DNA of 64,000 nucleotides from Thalassospira lucentensis (GTDB lineage: Bacteria > Pseudomonadota > Alphaproteobacteria > Rhodospirillales > Thalassospiraceae): positions 124,001 through 188,000 of the forward strand of contig NZ_LPVY01000024.1 of the NCBI RefSeq assembly GCF_001613805.1. Direction: 5' to 3'. A program made the position numbers and the translations under genes. Shown in pieces: positions 1-9,495 of the stretch; positions within the stretch are counted from its first letter, which is position 1, and the number at the start of each line of letters is the position of its first letter. Below the pieces are notes generated by a model. It worked only from the letters and a program-made list of their open reading frames with translations, did no database searches and was not told the origin of the DNA.

Positions 1-303
1 GCCGCCCCCTTGTGAATTCCAAGGCATCGAGTGTCTTCCTCTTCTTGCCGTTCGGTGTTTATTTATGCTTACCGATCTTGGGACATGAGCCCATTAATGA
101 CATGCCTATTGCTTGCTTATCGCGGTCATCTGACCTATCTGCGCACCAAGCTCCGTCTGAATCCTTTTATCCGGACGGCGTTGCATGTAATTAATGGGGC
201 CACGCCCTAAGGCCTTATATGACAGCTTGCCCTGCAAAACAACGATACGCGCCTGCAAGTTCTGTGCGATCACGGACTTAAGCCAATTTTCGGAGACTGC
301 AAT
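1..303. other. Upstream region of mrp, no gene recognised
   Basis: No convincing gene is visible here; short open frames lack ribosome sites and family resemblance. A possible sigma-70 promoter for the gene at 304 is TTGCTT at 113-118 and TATCTG at 136-141 with a 17-base spacer, which would leave a leader of about 155 bases. A GGAG ribosome site lies just before the ATG at 304. The promoter is a by-eye match only. Confidence 0.35.
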
Positions 304-1506
304 ATGACCTCGCCCAACCGGGAACGCATTACTGAAGCCCTTTCGACGGTTATCGATCCGGCTGACGGCAAGAGTATCGTCGAAAAGGGTATGGTTCAAG
401 GCATTGATATCCATGACGAAACTGTCAATGTCATGATCGCGGTGGACCCGCAGCGCGGGGCGTCGCTTGAAGACCTTCGTCTTGCTGCCGAGCGTGCCGT
501 TGCCGATGTGAACGGGGTCACAACGGCCCGTGTGGCCCTTACGGCAGAACGTCCGAAGGGGGCTTCTGTCTCGGCACAAGGTGGTCATTCGCATCCCCAT
601 TCCCATGGCCATACACATGGGGCGCAAGGGCCCGCACCGCAAGCCGGACAACGCCCGCAGGGGGCATCGCAAAAGCCGCTTGAACTGCCAACCGTGCGTT
701 CGATCATCACCGTTGCATCGGGCAAGGGTGGGGTTGGCAAATCGACGACCTCCGTCAATCTGGCGCTGTCGCTGGCGGCGAAGGGGCTGAAGGTCGGTCT
801 GCTGGATGCCGATATTTATGGGCCGAGCCTGCCGCGCATGATGGGCCTTCGCGATGCCAAGCCAACCCATTCCGACAAGGAGGGCAAAATGGTGCCGCCA
901 TCAGCATTTGGCATCCGCATTATGTCGATCGGGTTCCTTGTCGATGAAGAACAGCCGGTGATCTGGCGTGGGCCGATGGCGATGGGCGCACTTGAACAGC
1001 TGCTGCGCGACAGCGACTGGGGCGAGCTTGACGTTCTTGTCGTCGATATGCCGCCGGGTACAGGCGATATCCAGCTTTCGATGGCGCAACGCGTCCCGGT
1101 CACCGGGGCGGTGATTGTTTCCACCCCGCAGGACATTGCCCTTTTGGATGCGCGCAAGGGGCTCAACATGTTCCGCAAGGTCAATGTTCCGGTGATGGGC
1201 CTGATCGAGAACATGAGCTATTATAAATGCCCGGAATGCGGCCATGTCGATCATGTCTTTGATCACGGTGGTGCCCGCAAGGCCGCCGACGAACTTGGCG
1301 TACCCTTCCTTGGCGAAATTCCGCTCGACCTTAAAATCCGCCTTGGCGCGGACGAAGGCAAACCGATCATCCATACCGATCCGGACGGCGAACATTCCAA
1401 GGCTTATGCTGCCATCGCCGACAAGATTGCTGCGGCAATTGATGAACGCGTAGGTCCGAAAACCGCACCGAAGAAAAGCCTGTTTCCGAAAATCAGCTTC
1501 CGCTAG
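304..1506 (+). CDS. Mrp/ApbC family iron-sulfur cluster carrier ATPase
   Basis: Cytoplasmic P-loop ATPase that binds and passes on Fe-S clusters. The 400-residue protein has an N-terminal MIP18/DUF59-like domain (about 5-85) and a His-rich linker (about 94-106, GGHSHPHSHGHTHG). The NTPase domain follows, with the deviant Walker A motif GKGGVGKS at 140-147, then VVDMPPGTGD and the cluster-binding CxxC (KCPECG) near 305. This is the usual layout of Mrp/NBP35 homologues, slightly long because of the linker. The ATG is preceded by GGAG. It stands alone and converges on a solute-binding protein gene 15 bases away. The His-rich linker could bind metal, but this is inference. Family assignment is secure; Mrp and ApbC are synonyms in annotation. 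Confidence 0.95.
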   Translation: MTSPNRERITEALSTVIDPADGKSIVEKGMVQGIDIHDETVNVMIAVDPQRGASLEDLRLAAERAVADVNGVTTARVALTAERPKGASVSAQGGHSHPHSHGHTHGAQGPAPQAGQRPQGASQKPLELPTVRSIITVASGKGGVGKSTTSVNLALSLAAKGLKVGLLDADIYGPSLPRMMGLRDAKPTHSDKEGKMVPPSAFGIRIMSIGFLVDEEQPVIWRGPMAMGALEQLLRDSDWGELDVLVVDMPPGTGDIQLSMAQRVPVTGAVIVSTPQDIALLDARKGLNMFRKVNVPVMGLIENMSYYKCPECGHVDHVFDHGGARKAADELGVPFLGEIPLDLKIRLGADEGKPIIHTDPDGEHSKAYAAIADKIAAAIDERVGPKTAPKKSLFPKISFR

Positions 1507-1521
1507 GTCGCTCGCTTTCGA

Positions 1522-2295
1522 TCAGTAATTGCTTGCACCCTGCAACACATCCTCGGTGATGCGTTGCAGGGTGCCGTTTTCGCGCAACTCTTCGATCGAA
1601 CGATTGATTGCGGTCATCATCGAAATCGCAGATGAGGCGCGGTTGAATACGATATAGGTCGTATTCTCACGCACGGGCTCCTCACCGCGGGTAATCTTTT
1701 CGTCTAGCTTCAACCGCTTGATCCAGACATCGCCAGCCTCCTGAATGGCAATCAGGCTATCAACCCGGCCTAGCGACAGCATCTGAAAGTTCTGTTCATC
1801 TCCGGATGCTTCGGATGCGGTAAACACGCCGCGTTTGCGTGCGTCATCGATCTGATCCCCATAGCTCCATCCGCGAATGACGCCAACGGTCTGGCCGCGC
1901 AGATCTTCAATTTCGTCCGGTTTGGGGGCAATATCGCGGTGGTGATAAAGCATCAGCCGTTCAACATGGATCGGGTCGGAGAAGTAATATTTTTTCTGGC
2001 GTTCGAGATTCTTGTATATTCCGGCAACACCGCCCTTGTTGGCATCGAGATTTTCAATCGCACGTTTCCATGGTACCGCGACAATATCGACATCAATCCC
2101 GGCATGAAGAAAAATCGCCTGGATCATCGCAGGATAGATACCTGTTGCCTTATCCCCGGCACGATACATGAAGGGCGGGTTTGCCTCGTCGACATAAATG
2201 GTTTCGGCATGACTTTTCGTCGCGGGCATCACGGCCAGAACGGCCATGCCGACGACGAAAAGAGATGTGACGAAGAACTTTGCCGAAAATGTCAT
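1522..2295 (-). CDS. Family 3 periplasmic solute-binding protein
   Basis: Secreted substrate-binding protein of the amino-acid type (SBP_bac_3, HisJ-like). The chosen ATG at 2295 gives 257 residues beginning with a clear signal peptide (MTFSAKFFVTSLFVVGMAVL, cleavage after SHA). The frame is open further upstream, but that extension has no family resemblance. The mature part starts with the typical IYVDEANPPFMY segment and contains VGVIRGWSYGDQID. No ABC permease or ATPase lies next to it, so it may be an orphan binding protein or a sensor-type protein; the ligand is unknown. Its 3' end overlaps the mrp terminator. Gene 2342-2749 lies 46 bases upstream on the same strand and might be co-transcribed. 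Confidence 0.8.
   Translation of the reverse strand: MTFSAKFFVTSLFVVGMAVLAVMPATKSHAETIYVDEANPPFMYRAGDKATGIYPAMIQAIFLHAGIDVDIVAVPWKRAIENLDANKGGVAGIYKNLERQKKYYFSDPIHVERLMLYHHRDIAPKPDEIEDLRGQTVGVIRGWSYGDQIDDARKRGVFTASEASGDEQNFQMLSLGRVDSLIAIQEAGDVWIKRLKLDEKITRGEEPVRENTTYIVFNRASSAISMMTAINRSIEELRENGTLQRITEDVLQGASNY
1536..1580 (+). terminator. Terminator hairpin for mrp inside the opposing gene
   Basis: Two 16-base arms (1536-1551 and 1558-1573) pair with one mismatch around a 6-base loop, and CCGTTTT follows on the plus strand. It lies 30 bases past the mrp stop, within the last codons of the minus-strand gene at 1522-2295. Confidence 0.6.
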
Positions 2296-2341
2296 TCTGG
2301 CCCCTGATGATGCTTCCGCTCCCACCAGAAGACATGGGGGT

Positions 2342-2749
2342 TCAGGCGGCAGGCGACAAGGAATGCCGCGCGATTGTGCGATATTCAAAGGCCGCGATGC
2401 CAAGTACGCCCAGTGCCTGCATGATGACAAAGCCATATCCAATGGCCGTGGGGGCACCAATCGGCAGGATCAGTATCGCGATGCTGCCCAGAACCCAGCC
2501 GAGATTGCCCAGTATGATCAACCAGACAAGAGCCAGACTGGGATTGGGCTGCTTTGCTACGACAAACATCAAAACCGCACAGGGAAACAGGATAAGCCCG
2601 GCAAACAGAAGCAGATCGGTCGGCAGCCCAAAGAGGCTGGTAAGGGGCCCTGCGCCAAGGCACAGTAGCAAGCCGAAAGCAAAACAGGTTGCCGCATCAA
2701 ACATCAAAACCGTTCTAAGCATTTTATGGGGCGCTTTGACTGTCATCAT
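2342..2749 (-). CDS. Small four-segment integral membrane protein
   Basis: A 135-residue hydrophobic protein with four predicted membrane segments, roughly LMFDAATCFAFGLLLCLG, LLLFAGLILFPCAVLMFV, LALVWLIILGNLGWVLGSI and IGYGFVIMQALGVLGIAAF. The first of two consecutive ATGs (2749) is chosen because GAAAGATCAAT precedes it; the frame stays open 13 codons upstream. No function is evident. It diverges from the MmyB-like regulator at 2887 across about 137 bases, an arrangement in which such regulators often control their neighbour. That regulatory link is inference. Confidence 0.7.
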   Translation of the reverse strand: MMTVKAPHKMLRTVLMFDAATCFAFGLLLCLGAGPLTSLFGLPTDLLLFAGLILFPCAVLMFVVAKQPNPSLALVWLIILGNLGWVLGSIAILILPIGAPTAIGYGFVIMQALGVLGIAAFEYRTIARHSLSPAA

Positions 2750-2886
2750 ATTGATCTTTCGACTGGTTGGGTTGTTTTGGTCTGCCAACCATGCCCAAGA
2801 TCGGGAAGGGATACGATTACCTGACAGGTAATGTTTGCGGTTTTCGTTTGATGCTAGGATTGGGCTAACAACAAGACGGTGATCCG

Positions 2887-3702
2887 ATGAACGAACTGAA
2901 ATCCGACCCGTTTGGCACTGTGCTTAAGGTCTGGCGCAAACAGCGCCGGATGAGCCAGCTTGACCTTGCAAGCGAGGCGGAGATATCGACCCGGCATCTG
3001 AGTTTCCTTGAAACCGGACGTGCCAGACCCAGTCGCGACATGGTGTTGCATCTTTCCGAATGTCTTGATGTACCGCTGCGTGAACGCAATTCGATGCTGA
3101 TTGCCGGAGGATTTGCGCCGATTTATGCCGACCATGATTTTGGCACGGACCAATCGGCAGCCATCCGAATGGCGGTGGAAAGAATACTGACCGCGCACGA
3201 ACCTTATCCGGCGCTGGCGATGGACCGGCACTGGAACATGGTGGCCGCAAACCGGATCGTACCCTTATTGCTTGGCGGGGTTGGCCCGGAATTTCTCAAA
3301 CCGCCAGTCAATATCTTGCGGCTTAGTCTGCATCCGAACGGGTTGGCTCCCCGGGTGGTCAATTATACAGAATGGCGCGATCATCTGCTGGACCGGATGC
3401 GTCGCCAGATTGCAGTGACAGCAGATGCGAAGCTCCGCGGCCTTTATGACGAAGCCAGCCGTTACCGGGCCCCCGAGAAGGTGACGGAAACTGATATGGC
3501 TGACGGGGCAGGAGAACTGACCGGGCTTGTCGTGCCGCTGGTTTTGCAAAGTGATGCCGGTGAATTGCGCTTTGTCAGCACAACCACGGTCTTTGGTACC
3601 CCGGTCGAAGTCACATTGTCCGAACTTGCCATTGAAACTCTGTTGCCAGCCGACGCCCAAACGGCGGCTATCTTGGGGGAACTGGCGGCAGGCTTGCCTT
3701 AA
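2887..3702 (+). CDS. XRE-family regulator with MmyB-like ligand domain
   Basis: DNA-binding transcriptional regulator of 271 residues. Residues 8-65 form a Cro/CI-type helix-turn-helix (KQRRMSQLDLASEAEISTRHLSFLETGRARPS). The rest matches the MmyB-like ligand-binding domain, recognisable from ALAMDRHWNMVAANR and WRDHLLDRMRRQ. Members of this family often repress a divergent enzyme or transporter gene, here possibly the membrane protein at 2342-2749. No ligand can be assigned. The gene ends 26 bases before a bidirectional terminator shared with purL. Confidence 0.85.
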   Translation: MNELKSDPFGTVLKVWRKQRRMSQLDLASEAEISTRHLSFLETGRARPSRDMVLHLSECLDVPLRERNSMLIAGGFAPIYADHDFGTDQSAAIRMAVERILTAHEPYPALAMDRHWNMVAANRIVPLLLGGVGPEFLKPPVNILRLSLHPNGLAPRVVNYTEWRDHLLDRMRRQIAVTADAKLRGLYDEASRYRAPEKVTETDMADGAGELTGLVVPLVLQSDAGELRFVSTTTVFGTPVEVTLSELAIETLLPADAQTAAILGELAAGLP

Positions 3703-3728
3703 ATTGGACTGAACCGGGTCAAAACACA

Positions 3729-3758
3729 AAACCCCGCCAGATTTCTCTGACGGGGTTT
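3729..3758. terminator. Bidirectional terminator between XRE regulator and purL
   Basis: AAACCCCG pairs with CGGGGTTT around a further inner stem (CAGA/TCTG). The minus-strand reading is followed by TTTTGTGTTTT, so it best serves purL; the plus-strand side has only a short T run. Confidence 0.75.
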
Positions 3759-3779
3759 CGGGTTTGCGGTTTGGACGGC

Positions 3780-5990
3780 TTACTGAACGGCTTCTGCCAT
3801 ATAGGACGGCATCCAGCCTTCGTTCAGGTCGCGCAGCTCGGCAAGGGATACCTTGGCACCACCATCAATGGTGACCGCATCACCCCCGGCCTGACCGATG
3901 ATGACCGCGGCGACATTCGCGCTGCCCGCCGCGTTCAGGACCTTGTCCGGATCGCGGGTGGCAATCACGTAGCGGCCCTGATCCTCGCCAAACAGCCATG
4001 CGACTTCGCTGCCGGACTCAGGCAGGTGCAGATCGGCACCTATATTGCCCGCAAGGCACATCTCGGCAACCGCGACCAGAAGACCGCCATCGGCGATATC
4101 GTGGCAGGTGCGGACCAGACCAAGCTCGATCAGTTCACGTACCAGCATACCAGCCCGTTTTTCCGCATTCAGATCGACCGGTGGCGGGGCGCCTTCTTCG
4201 CGGCCTTCGATGGTTTTAAGATACAGCGACTGGCCAAGTTCACCGGTCGCGGCACCAATCATGATCAGCGCACTGTCATCGCGTTTGATGCCGATAGTGG
4301 CATGATGACCCAGATCGGAAATCACCCCAACGCCACCGATTGCGGGCGTTGGCATGATGCCGACGCCATTGGTTTCGTTGTAAAGTGACACGTTGCCCGA
4401 AACGACCGGGAAGTCGAGCGCAATGCAGGCCTCGGCAATGCCCTGGCAGGCACCAACGAACTGACCCATGATGCGCGGGCGTTCCGGGTTACCGAAGTTC
4501 ATGTTATCCGTGATCGCAAGCGGCTTGGCACCGGTGGCAACCAGGTTGCGATATGCTTCGGCAACGGCCTGTTTGCCACCTTCGACCGGATCGGCCATGA
4601 CATAGCGCGGGGTGCAATCGGTGGTGGCTGCAATGCCCTTGTTCGTGCCCGAAACGCGTACGACACCGGCATCACCCCCCGGACGGACAATCGTGTTGCC
4701 CATGACCAGATGGTCATACTGTTCCCAAATCCAGCGACGCGACGCGAGGTCCGGGGACGCAATCAGGGTTTTCAGCGCATCGATATGGCTGACCTTGCCC
4801 GAAATGCTTGCCGGATCGATACGATCCTGCTTCGGGGTCGGTTCCCACGGACGGTCGTATTCCGGCGATGCTTCGGCCAGCGGATCGATCGGAAGATCAC
4901 CGGCAACTTCGCCATGCCATTTAAGAACCATGCGTTTGGTATCGGTCAGGATACCGATGACGGCAAAGTCGAGTTCCCATTTGTCAAAGATCGCCTTGGC
5001 GGCGTCTTCGCAACCGGGTTTCAGGACCATCAGCATGCGTTCCTGCGATTCTGAAAGCATCAGTTCGTAGGGGGTCATGCCTTCTTCGCGCATCGGGACT
5101 TTATCAAGCCACAGTTCGACACCAACGCCGCCCTTGGACGCCATTTCGAACGAGGACGAGGTCAGACCGGCCGCACCCATATCCTGAATGGCGACGATCA
5201 TGTCGGTTGCCATCAGTTCAAGGCAGGCTTCGAGCAGAAGCTTTTCGGTGAACGGATCGCCGACCTGAACGGTAGGACGTTTTTCATCGCTGTCATCATC
5301 AAACTCGGCCGAGGCCATGGTTGCGCCATGGATACCGTCACGGCCGGTTTTCGAACCGACATAGACAACCGGGTTTCCGATACCGGCTGCTGCGGAATAG
5401 AAGATGTTGTCGGCGTCGGCCAGACCCACGGTCATCGCATTGACCAGGATATTGCCGTTATACGATGCGTGGAAATTGGTTTCCCCACCGATGGTCGGCA
5501 CACCCATGCAGTTGCCGTAACCGCCAATACCCTCGACCACACCGCTGAGCAGGTGGCGGGTTTTCGGATGATCCGGTTCGCCAAAGCGCAGTGCATTGAG
5601 GTTTGCGACCGGACGGGCACCCATGGTGAAGACATCGCGCATGATGCCGCCAACACCGGTTGCCGCACCCTGATAGGGTTCGATAAAGGAGGGGTGGTTG
5701 TGGCTTTCCATCTTGAAGACGGCGGCCTGACCATCGCCAATGTCGATGACACCAGCGTTTTCACCCGGTCCCTGAATAACCCAGTCAGCCTTGGTCGGAA
5801 GGGTTTTGAGCCATTTTTTCGATGATTTGTAAGAGCAATGCTCCGACCACATGACCGAGAAAATGCCAAGCTCGTTGATGTTGGGTTCACGGCCCATGAT
5901 TTCGAGGACGAGTTTGTACTCTTCCTCGTTCAGGCCGTGTTCCTTGACCAGTTCCGGCGTGATCGGGGTGTTGAAATCGTTAGCACTCAC
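3780..5990 (-). CDS. purL: Phosphoribosylformylglycinamidine synthase subunit PurL
   Basis: Synthetase subunit of FGAM synthase, which converts FGAR, ATP and glutamine to FGAM in purine synthesis. At 736 residues it is the small bacterial type that needs separate PurS and PurQ, both encoded just upstream. Recognisable segments include [20 protein letters not shown], the ESHNHPS nucleotide-site motif near residue 95, and the duplicated AIRS-like halves ([22 protein letters not shown]). The start is a GTG at 5990 whose first bases overlap the purQ stop (GTGA), implying translational coupling. It is followed by a terminator at 3729-3758. Confidence 0.97.
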   Translation of the reverse strand: MSANDFNTPITPELVKEHGLNEEEYKLVLEIMGREPNINELGIFSVMWSEHCSYKSSKKWLKTLPTKADWVIQGPGENAGVIDIGDGQAAVFKMESHNHPSFIEPYQGAATGVGGIMRDVFTMGARPVANLNALRFGEPDHPKTRHLLSGVVEGIGGYGNCMGVPTIGGETNFHASYNGNILVNAMTVGLADADNIFYSAAAGIGNPVVYVGSKTGRDGIHGATMASAEFDDDSDEKRPTVQVGDPFTEKLLLEACLELMATDMIVAIQDMGAAGLTSSSFEMASKGGVGVELWLDKVPMREEGMTPYELMLSESQERMLMVLKPGCEDAAKAIFDKWELDFAVIGILTDTKRMVLKWHGEVAGDLPIDPLAEASPEYDRPWEPTPKQDRIDPASISGKVSHIDALKTLIASPDLASRRWIWEQYDHLVMGNTIVRPGGDAGVVRVSGTNKGIAATTDCTPRYVMADPVEGGKQAVAEAYRNLVATGAKPLAITDNMNFGNPERPRIMGQFVGACQGIAEACIALDFPVVSGNVSLYNETNGVGIMPTPAIGGVGVISDLGHHATIGIKRDDSALIMIGAATGELGQSLYLKTIEGREEGAPPPVDLNAEKRAGMLVRELIELGLVRTCHDIADGGLLVAVAEMCLAGNIGADLHLPESGSEVAWLFGEDQGRYVIATRDPDKVLNAAGSANVAAVIIGQAGGDAVTIDGGAKVSLAELRDLNEGWMPSYMAEAVQ

Positions 5991-6676
5991 GATGCTGCCT
6001 CCACCAAGCTTTTGAACAGATTGCGGCCATCTGTGCCACCATGGAGCGGATCAATCGCATTTTCCGGGTGGGGCATCATGCCAAGGACGTTGCCCGCCTT
6101 GTTGATGATGCCGGCAATATTGCGCTGCGACCCGTTCAGGTTGGTTGCCGGATCAACGACACCATTGGCATCGCAATAGCGCAGAACAACGCGACCTTCG
6201 CCTTCGAGGCGGTCAAGCGTTTCGCTATCGGCAAAGAAGTTACCGTCATGGTGGGCCACCGGATAATCGACGACCTCGCCGGTTTTGTACTGGTTGGTGA
6301 AGCGCGTATTGGTGTTTTCGATCTTCAGATGGGTGTTCTTACAGATGAATTTCAGGCTGGCATTGCGCATCAGCGCACCGGGCAGCAGGCCTGCTTCTGT
6401 CAGAATCTGGAAACCGTTACAGACGCCAAGGATGGTCACACCGGCCTTCGCGCGTTCGGCAACCGCACGCATGATCGGGGATTTGGCTGCCATGGCGCCG
6501 CAACGCAGATAGTCGCCATAGGAAAAACCACCCGGAACCATGATGATGTCGGTTTTTGGCAGTTCGGTTTCGCCATGCCAAACCACGGTCGGTTTGGTGC
6601 CGGTGGCCTGTTCAAGGGCCGCAATGGCGTCATTCTCCCGGTTGATGCCGGGGAAGAGGATGACAGCGGATTTCAT
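5987..6676 (-). CDS. purQ: Phosphoribosylformylglycinamidine synthase subunit PurQ
   Basis: Class I glutamine amidotransferase subunit that supplies ammonia to PurL. The 229 residues carry the nucleophile in GVCNGFQ (Cys86), an oxyanion-type [14 protein letters not shown] segment and the His/Glu pair in MMPHPEN near the C-terminus, so the triad is intact. The length is normal. It overlaps purL by four bases and lies 81 bases after purS, giving a purS-purQ-purL operon. Confidence 0.97.
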   Translation of the reverse strand: MKSAVILFPGINRENDAIAALEQATGTKPTVVWHGETELPKTDIIMVPGGFSYGDYLRCGAMAAKSPIMRAVAERAKAGVTILGVCNGFQILTEAGLLPGALMRNASLKFICKNTHLKIENTNTRFTNQYKTGEVVDYPVAHHDGNFFADSETLDRLEGEGRVVLRYCDANGVVDPATNLNGSQRNIAGIINKAGNVLGMMPHPENAIDPLHGGTDGRNLFKSLVEAAS

Positions 6677-6757
6677 GAAATACCGTCTCTCGATTAATAT
6701 CCGTTACTTGATCGCGACAGACAAAGGCCCTGCAACGGCAAAGCCCCGCCCGGGCAG

Positions 6758-6997
6758 TTAGGCCAGCTCGATGCTGTAATCTTCGATCACGGTATTGGCG
6801 AGAAGCTTCTCGCACATTTCCTTGACCTCGGCGCGTGCCTTTTCGACGTCGCTGCCATCCAGTTCGAGTTCGATGAACTTGCCCTGGCGGACATCGTTGA
6901 CACCGGCAAAACCAAGACCCTGCAGGGCGTGATGAACGGCTTTACCCTGCGGGTCAAGAACGCCGTTCTTCAGGGTGACATGGACACGTGCTTTCAC
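6758..6997 (-). CDS. purS: Phosphoribosylformylglycinamidine synthase subunit PurS
   Basis: Small bridging subunit of the FGAM synthase complex that couples PurQ to PurL. I place the start at a GTG at 6997 because AAGGAG lies six bases before it and the product (79 residues, KARVHVTLKNGVLDPQGKAV) then begins where PurS proteins normally begin. The frame is open 18 codons further upstream to an ATG, but that extension would cover the promoter/operator region. It is the first gene of purSQL. Confidence 0.93.
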   Translation of the reverse strand: MKARVHVTLKNGVLDPQGKAVHHALQGLGFAGVNDVRQGKFIELELDGSDVEKARAEVKEMCEKLLANTVIEDYSIELA

Positions 6998-7022
6998 GAG
7001 AAGCTCCTTTGAGTGCGCACTC

Positions 7023-7051
7023 GCCATACGGCGATACTTGTTTGCAAACAA
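7023..7051 (-). promoter_or_regulatory. Possible purSQL promoter with palindromic operator
   Basis: Read on the minus strand, TTGTTT, 17 bases and TATGGC could be -35 and -10 boxes, 26 bases before the purS GTG. The -35 lies inside a perfect 14-base palindrome, TTGTTTGCAAACAA (7038-7051). The overlap suggests repression by a dimeric regulator; the regulator is not identified. Confidence 0.45.
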
Positions 7052-7082
7052 TAATGTACCGGTTCCGACGGTTCCGGCGTCG

Positions 7083-7111
7083 ATAAGAAAAGGCCGCGCA
7101 AGCGCGGCCTT
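7083..7111 (-). terminator. Terminator between purC and purSQL
   Basis: AAGGCCGCG (7090-7098) pairs with CGCGGCCTT (7103-7111) around a 4-base loop, followed on the minus strand by TTTTCTTAT. It starts 5 bases past the purC stop, so purC and purSQL are probably separate units. Confidence 0.75.
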
Positions 7112-7115
7112 GGGA

Positions 7116-7874
7116 TTATTTGTCTTTGTTCAGCGATTCTATGTCCGCGGACTCAGGCAGGACACCGAGACGGCGCGCCACTTCCTGATAGGCTTCCTCG
7201 ACCCCGCCAAGATCGCGGCGGAAGCGGTCCTTGTCCATCTTTTCGTTGGTCACGGCATCCCAGAGGCGGCAGTTGTCCGGGCTGAATTCATCGGCCAGAA
7301 CCAGATGCATGAAATCGCCTTCCCAGACGCGTCCGAATTCAAGTTTGAAATCGACCAGCTTGATCCCGATGCCGCGCATCAGGCCGCACAGGTAATCATT
7401 GACGCGAAGGGTCATGCCGACGATTTCCTCGAGCTCTTCGGCACTTGCCCAGCCAAGGGCAAGGATATGCTCGTCAGAAACCAGCGGATCACCAAGCGCG
7501 TCGTCTTTGTAATAAAATTCGACGATCGGGCGCGGCAGACGTTCGCCTTCTTCAAGGCCAAGACGTTTGGCCATCGAACCGGCGACGATATTGCGCACCA
7601 CGACTTCGATTGGAACGATTTCGCATTTCTTGCAAAGCTGTTCGCGCATATTGATGCGGCGAATGAAATGCGTCGGGATGCCGATTTCCGCCAGACGGGT
7701 CATGACGAATTCGGTGATCATGTTGTTCAGGACGCCCTTGCCGGCAATGGTGCCGCGCTTCTGTGCGTTGAACGCCGTGGCATCGTCCTTGAAATACTGG
7801 ATGATGGTTCCGGGTTCGGTACCTTCGTACAAAACCTTGGCTTTACCCTCGTAGATGGGCTGCTTTCTGGACAT
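7116..7874 (-). CDS. purC: Phosphoribosylaminoimidazole-succinocarboxamide synthase
   Basis: SAICAR synthetase, which joins CAIR and aspartate using ATP in purine synthesis. The 252-residue length is typical. Family segments seen are [12 protein letters not shown] at the N-terminus, the ATP-site region [18 protein letters not shown], then [15 protein letters not shown] and [10 protein letters not shown]. It precedes purS on the same strand, but a strong hairpin separates them and a good promoter lies upstream at 7940-7968. Confidence 0.97.
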   Translation of the reverse strand: MSRKQPIYEGKAKVLYEGTEPGTIIQYFKDDATAFNAQKRGTIAGKGVLNNMITEFVMTRLAEIGIPTHFIRRINMREQLCKKCEIVPIEVVVRNIVAGSMAKRLGLEEGERLPRPIVEFYYKDDALGDPLVSDEHILALGWASAEELEEIVGMTLRVNDYLCGLMRGIGIKLVDFKLEFGRVWEGDFMHLVLADEFSPDNCRLWDAVTNEKMDKDRFRRDLGGVEEAYQEVARRLGVLPESADIESLNKDK

Positions 7875-7939
7875 TGGCGGGATCTTTCACATCTTTGCTT
7901 GCGGGGAGTGTCCCCGAGCACCCTGAAAAACGCGCCCCC

Positions 7940-7968
7940 CGTATAGCAGTGCTGGCGCAGAAACTCAA
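7940..7968 (-). promoter_or_regulatory. Sigma-70-like promoter of purC
   Basis: On the minus strand, TTGAGT, a 17-base spacer and TATACG fit -35 and -10 boxes. Transcription would start near 7933, giving a leader of about 58 bases that contains a small hairpin CGGGGA-GTG-TCCCCG at 7902-7916 (role unknown). Confidence 0.5.
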
Positions 7969-8092
7969 TTGCCGTGTAGGTCTATTTACGCAGACTTGAT
8001 AATAGGATTTTGCAACCGTCGAACCTGCGGAAGGCCACGACGGGAAAGGTCCCCGAAAACAGGGCATTACGGGGGTGAAACCGGCAGGCTGC

Positions 8093-8872
8093 CTAAATCT
8101 CGACCGGGAGAAAGGGGACGTTGTCGGGCTGGCCGTTGGCAAACAGCCAGACCGGGCGGCGCGGCAGTTCGTTTTTCTGAGTCGGAATGGCGGGAAGCCC
8201 GATCAGGGACGAACAGATCGTCTCGAAGCCGATATTGCTGCGCACCAGCATGGCATCGGCACGAATGTCATGATGTGCCGGATCAGGTTCCATCATGCCG
8301 GTATCAGCCAGAAGGGCCTGCCATGCAAACCAGTCATCGGCTTCGGGGTTGGGTGGCGGGGCGCTGATGAAACGCGGAAGGTTGCGTTTGGTTCGTTCGC
8401 TGTTGGCTTTGTCATTCAGATCATGGGCGGTGATCATCGACAATCCCTCGGGGATGTCGGTGATTTCGATTTTGCCTTCGCCGCGATTGGCCAGCCAATA
8501 GGCGTCCCGATTATCGGCAATCACCATGTTGAACGGGCGATATGCAGTGCCGTCAAGCTCGGCCAGTGCCTGGGCTGCGTCAATGGCGTCGGCATGATCA
8601 AGCGCTTCGAGCGGCAATTCACCGCGCGATCGTTTGTCATCGGCCGGGCCCAGCGTGCCATAGCGATTAAGCACGGCGGCCACCACGCCATCCTCGTTGA
8701 TGCCAAGCCACGTGCCGCCGGCGGTTTCATCCATTCCGGCGATAACATCAGGGCGGTCCTCCCAATGGCGGGCCGGGGCCTTCCACGGGCGGTTGTTCAT
8801 TTCGTCGCGATTGGCGCCGATAATCACCGGCCATTCATGGTCGGGGCGGCGCAGAATGATAACTGTACACAT
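8093..8872 (-). CDS. NRDE family protein (TANGO2 homologue)
   Basis: A 259-residue member of the NRDE/TANGO2 family, named for the NRDE motif, seen here as IGANRDEMNNRP. I start at the ATG at 8872 because the family invariably begins MCT with a cysteine at position 2 that resembles an N-terminal nucleophile; the frame is open ten codons further upstream. GGTWLGINEDGVVAAVLNRYG is also characteristic. Eukaryotic TANGO2 has been linked to haem or lipid trafficking, but bacterial function is not established. It diverges from the DUF1476 gene. Confidence 0.85.
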   Translation of the reverse strand: MCTVIILRRPDHEWPVIIGANRDEMNNRPWKAPARHWEDRPDVIAGMDETAGGTWLGINEDGVVAAVLNRYGTLGPADDKRSRGELPLEALDHADAIDAAQALAELDGTAYRPFNMVIADNRDAYWLANRGEGKIEITDIPEGLSMITAHDLNDKANSERTKRNLPRFISAPPPNPEADDWFAWQALLADTGMMEPDPAHHDIRADAMLVRSNIGFETICSSLIGLPAIPTQKNELPRRPVWLFANGQPDNVPFLPVEI

Positions 8873-9016
8873 GACCCAGATCAAAGCGACATGGATCGGC
8901 ATTTGTCAAATTCAAAAGTATCGGGGCGGGCCGGTGACATGGTGTGATAGAGTCCATAGATAAAGGACGAGGGAAAACGTCCCGATCAAAAACAAACCGG
9001 ATGGAGGAGCCAAAAC

Positions 9017-9337
9017 ATGTCCAATTTCACGGATCGTGAACGCGGTTTCGAGGCGAAATACAGCTTTGATCTGGAACAGAATTTCCGGATCGAAGCCCAT
9101 CTTTACAAAATGCTGGCGACCTGGGCGGGCGATAAAATGGGAATGAGCGAGGCGGAAAGTCGTTCCTATGCGGCCAAAATCGTCGGCGATGTTGTCAGCA
9201 ATCCGCAGGAAAACGGTATCATATCCGTGCTTCTGGCCGATTTCGGACGGCATAATATCGATATGACGGTCAGCGAGGTAAACCGCAAACTCGAAGAATT
9301 GCGCCCGCTTGCACGTGCCGAGCTGCTCGAGGAATAG
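9017..9337 (+). CDS. DUF1476 protein, F1-ATPase zeta-type inhibitor
   Basis: A 106-residue, mostly helical soluble protein with the family opening FTDRERGFEAKYSFD followed by IEAHLYKMLATWAGDKMG. In Paracoccus denitrificans the homologue is the zeta subunit, which inhibits ATP hydrolysis by the F1FO-ATPase through its N-terminal segment. That role is inferred here from the family alone. A GGAGG ribosome site precedes the ATG. No atp genes are in the window, so it is encoded as a stand-alone gene, as usual in alphaproteobacteria. Confidence 0.85.
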   Translation: MSNFTDRERGFEAKYSFDLEQNFRIEAHLYKMLATWAGDKMGMSEAESRSYAAKIVGDVVSNPQENGIISVLLADFGRHNIDMTVSEVNRKLEELRPLARAELLEE

Positions 9338-9495
9338 TTGCTTTGCAGAAATAAGAAAAAGTTCGGATTTGCAAACCATTAGCCGGTTTCGTATTCTGTT
9401 CCCGGATCAAGAAAGATTTCTGGTTGCAGCCACGCGTTGTTTTGCTTGTTAATTTTCGGGCATGGTTGTGGGTCAGGTAGAGAAGGGCAAAGGCT

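Noticed and set aside
106..870. A 254-codon minus-strand frame over mrp
   Set aside because: Entirely antisense to the Mrp ATPase domain, with no motif or start signal.
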